DNA of 64,000 nt from Pictodentalium vernedei. Taxonomy: Eukaryota > Mollusca > Scaphopoda > Dentaliida > Dentaliidae. Every line of letters begins with the position of its first letter. Within the stretch, counting starts at the first letter, position 1. Shown here one piece after another: positions 55,441 to 64,000 of the stretch. Location of the stretch: the NCBI GenBank assembly GCA_031216915.1, contig CM062289.1:386486674-386550673 (forward strand). The letters are read 5' to 3'. The translations under genes were made by a program, and so were the position numbers. The notes beneath the pieces are model-generated. The model searched no databases. It was not told the DNA's origin and saw nothing but the letters and a program-made list of their open reading frames with translations.

Positions 55441-56400
55441 TTCTTTCAGTTTCTTTCAGTCATTTGTGATGTGAGTTTGTCAATACGCGTAAATGTTATG
55501 CTCCCTCGTGCAGTGTGGGGATGTTATGCCACTTGATGCCCCAGAGTATTCTCACTCAAAAATTAGATTCTTTTGTCAATACTTTGAAGTCACGTGACAT
55601 ATCAACTGTTATTTAGTTTCAAATAATCGGTGCGTTGAAGTCGTATTAATTTATTAGTTTTATTCGAAGAAATAGCCGTGGCCACCCAGCCTACTATCGC
55701 TTGTCATTGGAAGCAGTCCTTAAACTCCTTAAAGGTTTGACACATACTATATGGAATTGTGTGTTGTAATATAAATCGTTGGTTTGTATATCAGCAGTAA
55801 GAAAAAAATACGGGCACCGAGACTGCTTGAATCGAGCATGCGCTGGTGTTTTTGTTGTACATCAAAATCACTGATTTCTATACAAATGGATTGATTGAAC
55901 GCTCATTGGTCACATACAAAAAAGCGCCCGACGGCCGCCAATTTGGGGTGGGGGCGAAGTTGCTTCAAATAGATAAAACTCAACAACAACAACATTTTTC
56001 GAAGATTTTCACGTTCCCGACGCCTTGCAATTCTCTATCACTTTTTGAAGCGTATCCTTTGATGTCTTTGAAAAACGAATGATTGCCGATGTGCACATTT
56101 TTATGGCAATAAAATATTGAATAAAAATAATACTAAATAGAGGATATCTACGCTGTTTTAGTGAATATTGGGAATTATTTCCAAATAAAACAAAATATTG
56201 CATTTTGATTGGCTGAGAGGTACGGTGTAACTTGCAATCCACAGTGGCTTTTTTCACATCGTGGTTAACCACGGTGTAAAAACAAGAATATACAATAGCA
56301 GGCTAAATGACTAAAAAAACAGTACCCATTTTTAATGATTAATCCATACCTTCTACTCGGTTATGTTAGAACAAAAATAAAAATTCAGGAAATTTAATAT
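55441..56400. other. Low-copy stretch, no gene seen
   Basis: Short frames only. 56,085-56,280 distantly resembles flanks of the 57.2-kb palindromes. Confidence 0.4.
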
Positions 56401-56423
56401 TTATGTGCAATAAAATATTATAG

Positions 56424-56476
56424 ATATGGATCTCATTGGAACTGGCTCACTGAGCCAGTTCCAATGACATCCATAT
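56424..56476. repeat. Hairpin CATTGGAACTGGCTCA
   Basis: Arms ATATGGATCTCATTGGAACT and complement. Relative at 61,611-61,687. Confidence 0.8.
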
Positions 56477-56589
56477 TTGTTTGGTTTTATTTTTTAAGAA
56501 ACTTACAAAGTATAAATTTTCTGTCAGTTTTTGTCCACAATGTAGGTTAAAGTATTAAGTACACCAAAAAGTTCTTGGAAATAAATCCG

Positions 56590-56724
56590 TTATCCTTGTG
56601 TTTTCCAGGGTGTATGGGAATTTACACCGGTTTGGGACCTCATACACCCTTCGGCTTCGCCTCAGGGTGTATGGGTTCCCAAACCGGTGTAAATTCCCAT
56701 ACACCCTGGAAAACACAAGGATAA
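56590..56724. mobile_element. Nested-hairpin foldback
   Basis: Perfect outer arms of about 48 bp (TTATCCTTGTGTTTTCCAGG...) enclose an inner hairpin whose CATACACCC/GGGTGTATG repeats the outer arm motif. Confidence 0.85.
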
Positions 56725-57105
56725 CTAATATTATTATCAATTCATTGTGCGCTACCTTCACATTAATACTAATTTACACAGCCTGTAAGGCAGCATTATG
56801 AATCTGAAACAAAGAGTGTAAAGCGTAGCCGCTAATGGCTATTTTTAGTCATTAGCGCCCGCGGACCGGGGTAGAACGCGCCGACGTTCTGTGCGTGACG
56901 TCATTTCGTCTTCCTGGAAAGCTGTTTACATTTACTTAACGAGTTTTACCTTTCATTGTTGTTGACTGAGATAAATATAAAGTGTTCTACCTTAACTTGC
57001 TTAATAAATGATGTTTCACATTGATTTTTTTCATGAAATAATATAAATGCAAAAGGTTCAAAATCGTTCCTATAATTTTCAAATATTGATAATAATAATA
57101 ATAAC

Positions 57106-57245
57106 ATGATTTTCTCAGGCGTCGTTTAGCTCCATTACTGGACCTCCATTTGTGATAAGCAGCCCCACATCCATTAGCAGCCCTCGGCTAGGCTGCTAAT
57201 CACATATGGTGATCCAGTAATGGAGACCAACGCCCTCTAAAATCA
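57106..57245. mobile_element. Foldback, CTCCATTACTGGA arms
   Basis: Imperfect arms of about 57 bp from ATGATTTTCTCAGG to TCTAAAATCAT. Confidence 0.75.
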
Positions 57246-57256
57246 TATTATTGTAT

Positions 57257-57725
57257 AATTATCTCATTCGTGTGGACCTGAAAGTTTTATTTTTCACGAG
57301 TGAAAAATGATACTTTCAGGTCCACACTCGTGAGATAATTCCCGATATTCACTAAAATAGCGCAGATTTTCTTTTTATTAAATGCTACGTAACATTTTAC
57401 TGCGCAATATTCAGCCTAATTCGACTGCAAACAGTTTCAAGACAATAACAAAGATCTGCTGATCTTTCCTTCAAGGCGACGTCATACGCCGAACCGTGTG
57501 AACCTGAAAATATTATTTTTCACTTGCAGAGGCGCTCGTGAAAAATGAAACTTTCAGGTACACACTCATGAGTTAATTCCAGATATTCACTAAAATAGCG
57601 TAGATTTCCTTTTTATTATATGCTACGTGACATTTTACTGCGCAATATTCATCCCAATATGACTGCAAACAGTTTCAAGACAATAACAAAGATCTGCTGA
57701 TCGTTCCTTGAAGGCGACGTCCAAA
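57257..57725. repeat. Tandem pair, about 240-bp unit, each with a hairpin
   Basis: Unit 1 hairpin 57,257-57,340 (TGGACCTGAAAGTTTTATTT) and unit 2 from 57,495, both followed by TTTTACTGCGCAATATTCA and AAGATCTGCTGATC. A third, dispersed copy is at 60,960-61,280. Confidence 0.85.
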
Positions 57726-57756
57726 GGCAAAGAGCGGCATCATTTAGAAAGCTACT

Positions 57757-57806
57757 GAGGGATATTTCTCGATATCCATCGAGTCGATGGATATCGAGAA
57801 ATATCT
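57757..57806. repeat. Palindrome ATATTTCTCGATATCCATCG
   Basis: 23-bp perfect arms. Confidence 0.85.
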
Positions 57807-57946
57807 TTTAGATAATTTGCGATAATTCACAGGCTAGCATATAATAAACGTTGAATAAACATATTTTAGTTTTTATTAATAAAAAACAAACAAGTGCTCG
57901 TGGAAAGTTGATACAGTGATATTAGTTTTCGTTGCAGGTAAATACC

Positions 57947-58022
57947 ACGACTTTGATGAAGTAAAAGTTGTTACGCTGTGACTCTAGTCACAGCGTAACA
58001 GCTTTCACGTCATCAAACGTCT
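57947..58022. repeat. Palindrome GTTACGCTGTGACT
   Basis: Arms of about 37 bp, tight centre CTAG. Confidence 0.85.
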
Positions 58023-58680
58023 TGGATTGGGAGGAGTTACCATGCTGATTGACGCGCCGCCGTCTTGGATGTGGGTGGGATTTTGAGTGACGACGATCTT
58101 AGCTGTTGTTCCGGCAATGAATAGAGACAAGTCGTCAATGTCTCTTGATCACATCAATGTCTCCTGTATTAAGGCGACAAGAACTTTTATTTTGGTGCGG
58201 ACGGGTATTGTTCTCCGAAATCATACAAGTTATCGCTCGGCCCTTCAGATATTTATCTGTAGTATTCCGTGACAGACCTATTAGTCAAACGAAGCCATTT
58301 AAAAGTCATTATTTCCATTCTATAACTAACGGTGTTCTCAGATGATGACAGTGTGACAGTTCAAGTCATAGCTGATGGAAGTGGGTTTTTTCTGATTTCT
58401 TTCCTTCTAAAATACTAATCAGATAGCAACAATTTTCATAAATATGTTGACCGCTTTGAACCTGGATTTTCGCACGAACAAGCCAGGGATGGATCCACTG
58501 TTGTTCGGAGGGAGTGGAAGGAGCATTTTTGACTCCTAGAGACCCAGTTACACTTTCAGATTGCATTTGAAGATAAGTATATTTGCAGCAGCTGCAAATA
58601 AAAAATGAGAACGCAGTTGGTGTTTTCATTTTCTCTCTTTATGGAGATTTTAATACTCTTTTTTAGAAGGTGTTATGTTC
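58023..58680. other. No supported gene
   Basis: Overlapping short frames (58,087-58,345 plus; 58,366-58,629 minus), no family. Confidence 0.4.
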
Positions 58681-58831
58681 TTCTGAACCCCCCCCCCCCC
58701 CCCCCCCACTCCCCTCGATATTGCAATGCTATCAGAACTTGATTTTGTTTAAAAGTTTTTCAATAGAAAATCTCCCTCAGCAGTATGTAACTAGTAGCCT
58801 TTCCAACATTATAACCTCTCTCAAGTATGGA

Positions 58832-59317
58832 TTAACTCTTTGAACACTGATGGTATCTTCCATTCCAGTTCAATGACAGAGATTGGAAGAATCCATATCC
58901 ATTATTTCGGGGTAGACCAACTATTATTTTCAACCTGCAGCCTATACCCTTTACCTAACATGAAAAGCAGACGACACTTGCAAAAAAAATTCTTGAATAA
59001 CTATTTTTTTTCTTTTTTGTCTCAAAAACATAGGTTATGACCCCTCATTGGAACGAGCTCGACGAGCTCGTTCCAATGAGGGGTCATAACCTATGTTTTT
59101 GAGACAAAAAATGAAAAAATAATTAAAATTAATAGGCGATTTTTGAGAATAGCGCTGGCCGGTTTTGGCCGTTACGTTGGGTAAAGGGTTAAAGGCTGCA
59201 CGTTGAAGACAGTGATTAGTCTACCCACTCATTCACTTCGCAGGTATCCTACTTAATGAAATTATGACATATCATGTTCCTGGGCCGGAAAGGCGGCCTC
59301 GCATGTTCAAAGGGTTA
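58832..59317 (+). mobile_element. TTAA family B MITE (B9) with nested A11
   Basis: TTAACTCTTTGAACACTG start and TTCAAAGGGTTAA end. The hairpin is opened at its loop by A11. Confidence 0.9.
58943..59192 (-). mobile_element. TTAA family A MITE (A11) inside B9
   Basis: TATA (decayed TTAA) left, TTAA right, ends CCCTTTACCTAACATG and CGTTGGGTAAAGGG, perfect A-type dyad. Confidence 0.92.
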
Positions 59318-59617
59318 AGCCTCTGTCGCGCCGAATGAAGTCATGCGTACCATTCGCCATGCTTCAGCACACTGCGTCATCGTGCTCCCTCTTGAGGAAG
59401 GGAAAGAGGTGACTTGTTGAATGGCACAACGCAAAGAAACCAGGCCCAATTCATACTCGCGAACTTTCAAATAGAAAGCAGACATGATGACCACCGAGTT
59501 TTCTGGCTGTTGAATGGTAATTATATCTATTTCCTTTTGATGATGGAAGAATTCGAACCTTTTGTTTGGATGATTTTTATGTTAGTCTACACAGGAGTGC
59601 CGTGGAATAGATACAGG

Positions 59618-59637
59618 GGGGGGGGGGGGGGGGGGGG
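59618..59637. repeat. Poly-G run
   Basis: About 20 G. Confidence 0.9.
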
Positions 59638-59869
59638 CGGAGACTCACTTCCTCATAACTCATTGTCGGATAATAGATAGGCTTGTCGGACGATTGTTTA
59701 GGCCTGCGGTCTTGGTAGTTGTAGATAAAATTGGAAAGATCGCGGGCATCTGTCAATTCTCAGTTAAAGTACCCGAGGAACTGGGCGTGTCTTTCAAACA
59801 TCTTTTTAACCCTTTATTTCACTATAGATACTTTTGTGTTGGGGACCATCGCTGAGACCCCGCAAAAGA

Positions 59870-60135
59870 TCCTAGGCCAAAACAAATCTTTGACCTTTTG
59901 GCCTGCATATCAATAGGGTTATTTTTTCCCTAGGCAGGGTATCTATGAGGTTTCGTGGTTCTAGAAAACCAAATCGGAAGTGCCCTGTGACCTTGAGTTT
60001 CGACCTTCTGGTCATCAAACCGATATCGTTCATCCCTTTCCCCTTGGTAATGTACCTGTGAAATTTCATGATGCTAGGCCAAAAAGTTGTCAAGTTTGAG
60101 TCCGGAAAACAAATTGGACAGACTACTCTACGCAC
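59870..60135. repeat. Dispersed repeat with GACCTTGAG motifs
   Basis: TTTGACCTTTTGGCC, TGTGACCTTGAGTTTCGACC, CCTGTGAAATTTCATGATGC, 'cgcacgcacggacagaacg'. One unit of a type I know as tandem in invertebrate genomes. Confidence 0.6.
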
Positions 60136-60384
60136 GCACGGACAGAACGATTATTACAGGACTCCCGCTTATGTGTGGGACCTTAATTAATCAGTATACC
60201 CTCCCCCAGCCCTACCTCCTCCATACTACTTTTGACAGCCAAACTTGTTGCTAATCATGGCATTAGGCTGAATCATCAGATACAAAAGAAAGCTGTGCCA
60301 GTGGAAGGAGTATACCACAATATGACAGTGCGAGTACTACAAGTAATACAATTTAGCAGATAAAATGACGAAATTGAGTATTTT

Positions 60385-60639
60385 TTAACCCTTTGCCGAA
60401 CGTGATATTAAAATTTATTATTTTAAATATAATTTTTTCAAATTTTCAAATATTTCAACAAGCCCATATCATGTGATCCCTCATTGGAACGAACTCGATG
60501 AGCTCGTTCCAGTGAGGGATCATATGATATGGTTTTGTTGAAATTTTTGGAAAAATATATTTTTTTTCAACTGCTGAACTTGTATATGACGCGTATTTGT
60601 CGCGTGAAGATAGGTCTGATTCATTAAGTAAAGTGTTAA
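60385..60639 (+). mobile_element. TTAA family C MITE (C4)
   Basis: TTAACCCTTTGCCGAACG start, ATCATGTGATCC core, AAGTAAAGTGTTAA end. Confidence 0.85.
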
Positions 60640-60959
60640 CTATTCATCTAAAGTCCTTGCACGTTTTTTAATCTAATCTCCAATATTGAGAAAGGGATCC
60701 AAAAATTTCATAGGACGTCTGTTAATTTAATTCCTAAAATTGTTGATGTACCTCTGAGAGCAATGACATCTATTTAACGTGGGAGAAAATTAAAATATAT
60801 TAAAATTTGAATGGCGATTTTTTTTTTAAATAACGCTGGCCGGTTTTGGTGGCAGTGGCGGGCAATAGGTTGGGTTCCTTTGGGGGCGATCGCCCACAGT
60901 GGCATCTCTTGGGATCGGCAAAGTATGTCAATAATGGCGTGAAATACATACAGGCTCTC

Positions 60960-61280
60960 TACGCTATTTTTGTGAATATCAAGAATTATCTCATGAGTGT
61001 GGACCTGAAAGTTTTATTTTTCACGAGCGCTTGCGTAGATTTTCTTTTTATTATATGCTACGTGACATTTTACTGCGCATTGTTCAACACAATTCGACTG
61101 CAAACACGTACGTTTCAAAACAATAACAAAGATCAGCTGGTCGATCCTTCAGCGTGACGTCATTTAGGAAGCTACTACAGGATATTCCTCGTTATCCATC
61201 AAGTCGATGGATATGGAGAAATATCTTTTAGATAATTTGCGATAATTCACAGGCTAGCATATAATAAAGATGTTTATTTG
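60960..61280. repeat. Third copy of the 57.3-57.85 kb unit
   Basis: GTGTGGACCTGAAAGTTTTA, CTACGTGACATTTTACTGCG and ATCAAGTCGATGGATATGGA in the same order, but the hairpin right arm is deleted. Confidence 0.8.
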
Positions 61281-61368
61281 CACCAGCCACCCCAAAAATA
61301 ATTAGCGATGATGGGGATAGGGAAGCACCTAAGGTTGGTCCGAGGCCATGGAGGGGTATGTGGGGGTA

Positions 61369-61400
61369 CCCCCCCCCCCCCCCCCCCCACACACACACAC
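61369..61400. repeat. Poly-C and (AC)n
   Basis: C run of about 20 followed by ACACACACACAC. Confidence 0.9.
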
Positions 61401-61610
61401 GCTAGCTGCAAACAACAAACAAGAGTCGAGGGTCCAAATTGCAACAAGGCATGTCGCGTTTAAACGGACTGAAACATAGTGCTCAAGAGTATTCGACGAA
61501 TGCTAGAATCGAGAGCGTGCAAGGCATCCGTTTGGAATTCAGCCTTCAGCAATTTTAAAAAATAAATAAAATTTAATATTTTAGAAAAATTCTCAAAGGT
61601 ATAACTCAAT

Positions 61611-61687
61611 GAAATCATGCAAATATAAATATCATTGGAACCGGCTGAACAAGCCGGTTCCAATGATATCCATATTCGCATGATTTT
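61611..61687. repeat. Hairpin CATTGGAACCGGCT
   Basis: Arms GAAATCATGCAAATAT... and complement; loop GAACA. Related to 56,424. Confidence 0.8.
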
Positions 61688-61854
61688 GTTGCAAAACAGT
61701 TAAAAATTTTCTCAACTTAGGGAGAGGACCCCCCCCCCCCCCCCCCGAAACCCACCCCAGCTCGGCGCTGCACAATCCCCAACTGTACTCCCTCACTTTT
61801 GTAACTCTGGTGCCGCCACTACCCGAGGCGGAAATCTTTTCTTGACCGTTACTG

Positions 61855-61883
61855 TTTATCGGTTACGTTGGGTAAAGGGTTAA
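61855..61883 (+). mobile_element. Right end of a family A MITE
   Basis: CGGTTACGTTGGGTAAAGGG then TTAA. A matching partial arm (CGCTGGCCGGTTTTGG) lies at 60,833-60,850, so the element may have been split by about 1 kb of later sequence starting CAGTGGCGGG. Confidence 0.55.
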
Positions 61884-62247
61884 AAGATAACATTGTACCG
61901 ACCATTGAACAAGTGTGAAAGCGCTAGTTTCAAATTTTAAGTGAGTTTGTACAAGCGACAGTAATCACGTTTCTCAATAACGAAGGAAAGAAAAAAATCG
62001 GAGACGCCATCTCATTTATTTATATAACATACGGGAGGACAATGTCTGTTATTCATAATGAAATTATGCGCACGCCATTGATTCATTATTGCACCGAAAC
62101 TTTAGGTTGTGTTGAAAATTCTCATACACTTAAAATGTTTGTCTGAATGCCAAATATTTGGTTGGCCATGGGCTGAAATTTTATGGCACCACCCACCTCC
62201 ACTGCCACCAGAAAAGCTATCATTAACGCCACTGAACATCATGCCAT
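61884..62247. other. No gene seen
   Basis: No long frames; no repeat recognised. Confidence 0.4.
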
Positions 62248-62313
62248 ATATTGATTAAATTGTAGGTAAATAGTTTGGTTATATTGATTAAATTGTAGGT
62301 AAATAGTTTGGTT
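62248..62313. repeat. Two identical 33-bp tandem units
   Basis: ATATTGATTAAATTGTAGG... repeated exactly twice. Confidence 0.9.
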
Positions 62314-62340
62314 CTCGAAAATATAAGATTGAAGGATATA

Positions 62341-62582
62341 TTAACCCTTTACCCAACGTAACGGCCAAACCCGGCCAGCGCTATTCTCAAAAATCGCCAA
62401 TTAATTTTCAAAATATTTTCATTTTTTGTCTCAAAAACATAGGTTATGACCCCTCGTTGGAACGAGCTCGTTCCAACGAGGGGTCATAACCTATGTTTTT
62501 GAGACAAAAAATGAAAAAAAATAGTTATTCAAGAATTTTTTTTGCAAGTGTCGTCTGCTTTTCATGTTAGGTAAAGGGTTAA
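62341..62582 (+). mobile_element. TTAA family A MITE (A12), intact
   Basis: TTAA pair, ends CCCTTTACCCAACGTAACGG / ATGTTAGGTAAAGGG. Shorter perfect dyad (GGAACGAGCTCGTTCC). Confidence 0.95.
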
Positions 62583-63158
62583 CTGAACAATTATTAAGCC
62601 CTTATGAGAGAAGAACGTTTTCTCGCTTACATGACCGGGGTAGAAGCTACATGCAGGATGTCCGACATGAATGGGGGCAGGGAAGTGAAAGTTTCCGACA
62701 GCGGTAATAATGTGACACATCTTAGGCTTACTGTGAAGTGAAAAAAAATTGGGTCGGGGAGAGTGTGCATTTCATTAGTAGAATCAGGGGTGGGAGCGGG
62801 GCAGAGTGGGGCGGATACCCCGGTGGCAGGGGCAGAGTGGGGTGAGACACCGGGGAAATTATCGTAGAGATCGGATATAAATAATGCTATCTGGAGTTTC
62901 CGGGGCATCTATTTGTCTTAATTTTGCTATACACCTCGGGAATTTCTCATGTTGCTGAGCTACAGTACCAGCTGTAACAGGTTGCACGATAAATGCATAG
63001 AATTTTTTATTACATATTGTCTTTGATGCTGATTCCAAGGGTTAACATCATTTGATGGCAATCTCTCATGGGGAGCTTTCAGAGAAATGATGTGCAAGTC
63101 TTAGAATTATATACAGAGTAAAAATGGGGTGAAAAATTTCTTATGGTAGTCCAACAAC
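62583..63158. other. No gene seen
   Basis: GGGGCAGAGTGGGG short repeats at 62,798-62,843; otherwise plain. Confidence 0.4.
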
Positions 63159-63406
63159 TTAATCCTTTATCTATAACGCACATGATATCAAATTTTGTTA
63201 TTTTTAATAATTTATTTTATTCTTCACAAAATTTCACCAAAACCATATCATGTGACCCCTCATTGGAACGAGCTCGATGAGCTCGTTCCAATGAGCGGTC
63301 ACATGATATGGTTTTGCTGAAATTTTGTGAATTCATTTTTACTTCAATTCCTCATTTCGTAAATTACGCGGGCAGATGCCAGCGATTTCGTGAGGTAAAG
63401 GGTTCC
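63159..63406 (+). mobile_element. TTAA family C MITE (C5)
   Basis: TTAATCCTTTATCTATAACG start, ATCATGTGACCCCTCATTGG core, GGTAAAGGG end (right TTAA now TTCC). Confidence 0.8.
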
Positions 63407-63498
63407 AGTCGGTATTGAATGGATGACATTCCGATATGTAAAGCACAGTATCTTCTCTAACGGCAGTTTTCCGACGAGCGGGTTTATAGGAGGGGGGG

Positions 63499-63857
63499 GG
63501 GCGCGGTGGCTCAGTTGGTAGAGGTGCAGGCTGCAAGCCGAGAGGTCCTCAGTTCGAATCCCACCTGCGGCAACCGCGTTGTGTCCTTGGGCAAGACACT
63601 TCACCCCCATTGCCCACGTGGGGGCACGGCGACGCTGTGTACTAAGGCGTACTGCACGTCGATGGTGCACCTGTCTTCAACCAATGCTAACCCTGCTTGT
63701 GCGGAGTTGATATGTTGGGGAGCTGACAGTTGCTCGCCGTTGCTCGGTGGTTCTCTCCGGGTACTCCGGCTTCCTCCACCCGTAAAACTGTCACGGTCAT
63801 GGTTAGCCATTGTGCAGAAATATATGACCTTAAACACCAATAAATACATAAATAATA
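63499..63857 (+). mobile_element. tRNA-derived SINE, full length
   Basis: GCGCGGTGGCTCAGTTGGTA A-box region, CAGTTCGAATCCCAC B-box, TTGTGTCCTTGGGCAAG core, body ending GACCTTAAACACCAATAAAT with (AATA)-type tail. Flanks TTATAGGAGGGGGG and TTATGGGAGGGGGG form a 14-bp TSD with one mismatch; the exact left edge is blurred by the G run. Confidence 0.92.
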
Positions 63858-64000
63858 TTATGGGAGGGGGGAGGGGTGAGTCGTCCCTGGACCCCGTTCG
63901 ATTTCAGACCTGTGCAAAAATGTTTATTGTGAAAGGAAACGATTTTCACCCAGACAAATCCTCTTAGCTGGAAGACTGGTGTTAATACATCAATTTGTCT

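Noticed and set aside
63506..63967. 153-codon plus frame and 108-codon minus frame
   Set aside because: Both run through the SINE. The related frames at 6,606-6,962 are the same SINE in reverse.

Overview
This is animal nuclear DNA, almost certainly from a marine invertebrate. It holds tRNA-derived SINEs with an (AATA)n tail and a core around TTGTGTCCTTGGGCAAG, a LINE 3' end, several hundred-bp hairpin MITEs, and tandem repeats with a GGTCAnnnTGACC dyad. The last are of a kind I associate with mollusc-like lophotrochozoan genomes, so that placement is inference. I see no convincing complete protein-coding gene, and no rRNA, CRISPR or prokaryotic feature. Almost all open frames are short shadows in repeats.

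The left half (1 to about 33,900) is a degenerate higher-order tandem repeat. At least four copies of a multi-kb unit lie head to tail: copy I about 1-5,377, copy II about 5,378-14,245, copy III about 14,246-19,470, copy IV about 19,471 onward (much rearranged), and remnants to about 33,900. Each unit carries two relic ORF segments on the minus strand (called ORF-a and ORF-e here) and a recurring set of tRNA-like modules: T5 on the plus strand, T1, T2, T3 and T4 on the minus strand. Paralogous copies act as empty sites, so many mobile elements can be delimited to the base with target-site duplications (TSDs): a 645-bp foldback with a 9-bp TSD (Mutator-like), hAT-type elements with 8-bp TSDs, SINEs with 11-14 bp TSDs, and TTAA-flanked (piggyBac-type) hairpin MITEs.

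The middle (30,770-32,675) is a giant foldback with arms of nearly 1 kb. Its outer parts carry clusters of promoter-type motifs (CRE, E-box, YY1, NRF-1, X-box). The region 33,900-37,400 holds more foldbacks, a long (AAT)n microsatellite and an inverted copy of a 740-bp repeat also found at 4,298-5,045.

The right half (37,400-64,000) is lower-copy sequence peppered with TTAA hairpin MITEs of three families (A, B, C), a 181-bp tandem array, a 1.38-kb duplication split by a 5'-truncated LINE, a cluster of palindromes at 56.4-58.0 kb, nested and abutting MITEs, and a full-length SINE at the right edge.

Two short segments (30,104-30,348 and 49,779-49,894) look like possible coding exons of unrecognised genes. 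The window reads as a gene-poor heterochromatin-like or intergenic block whose main content is transposon biology.
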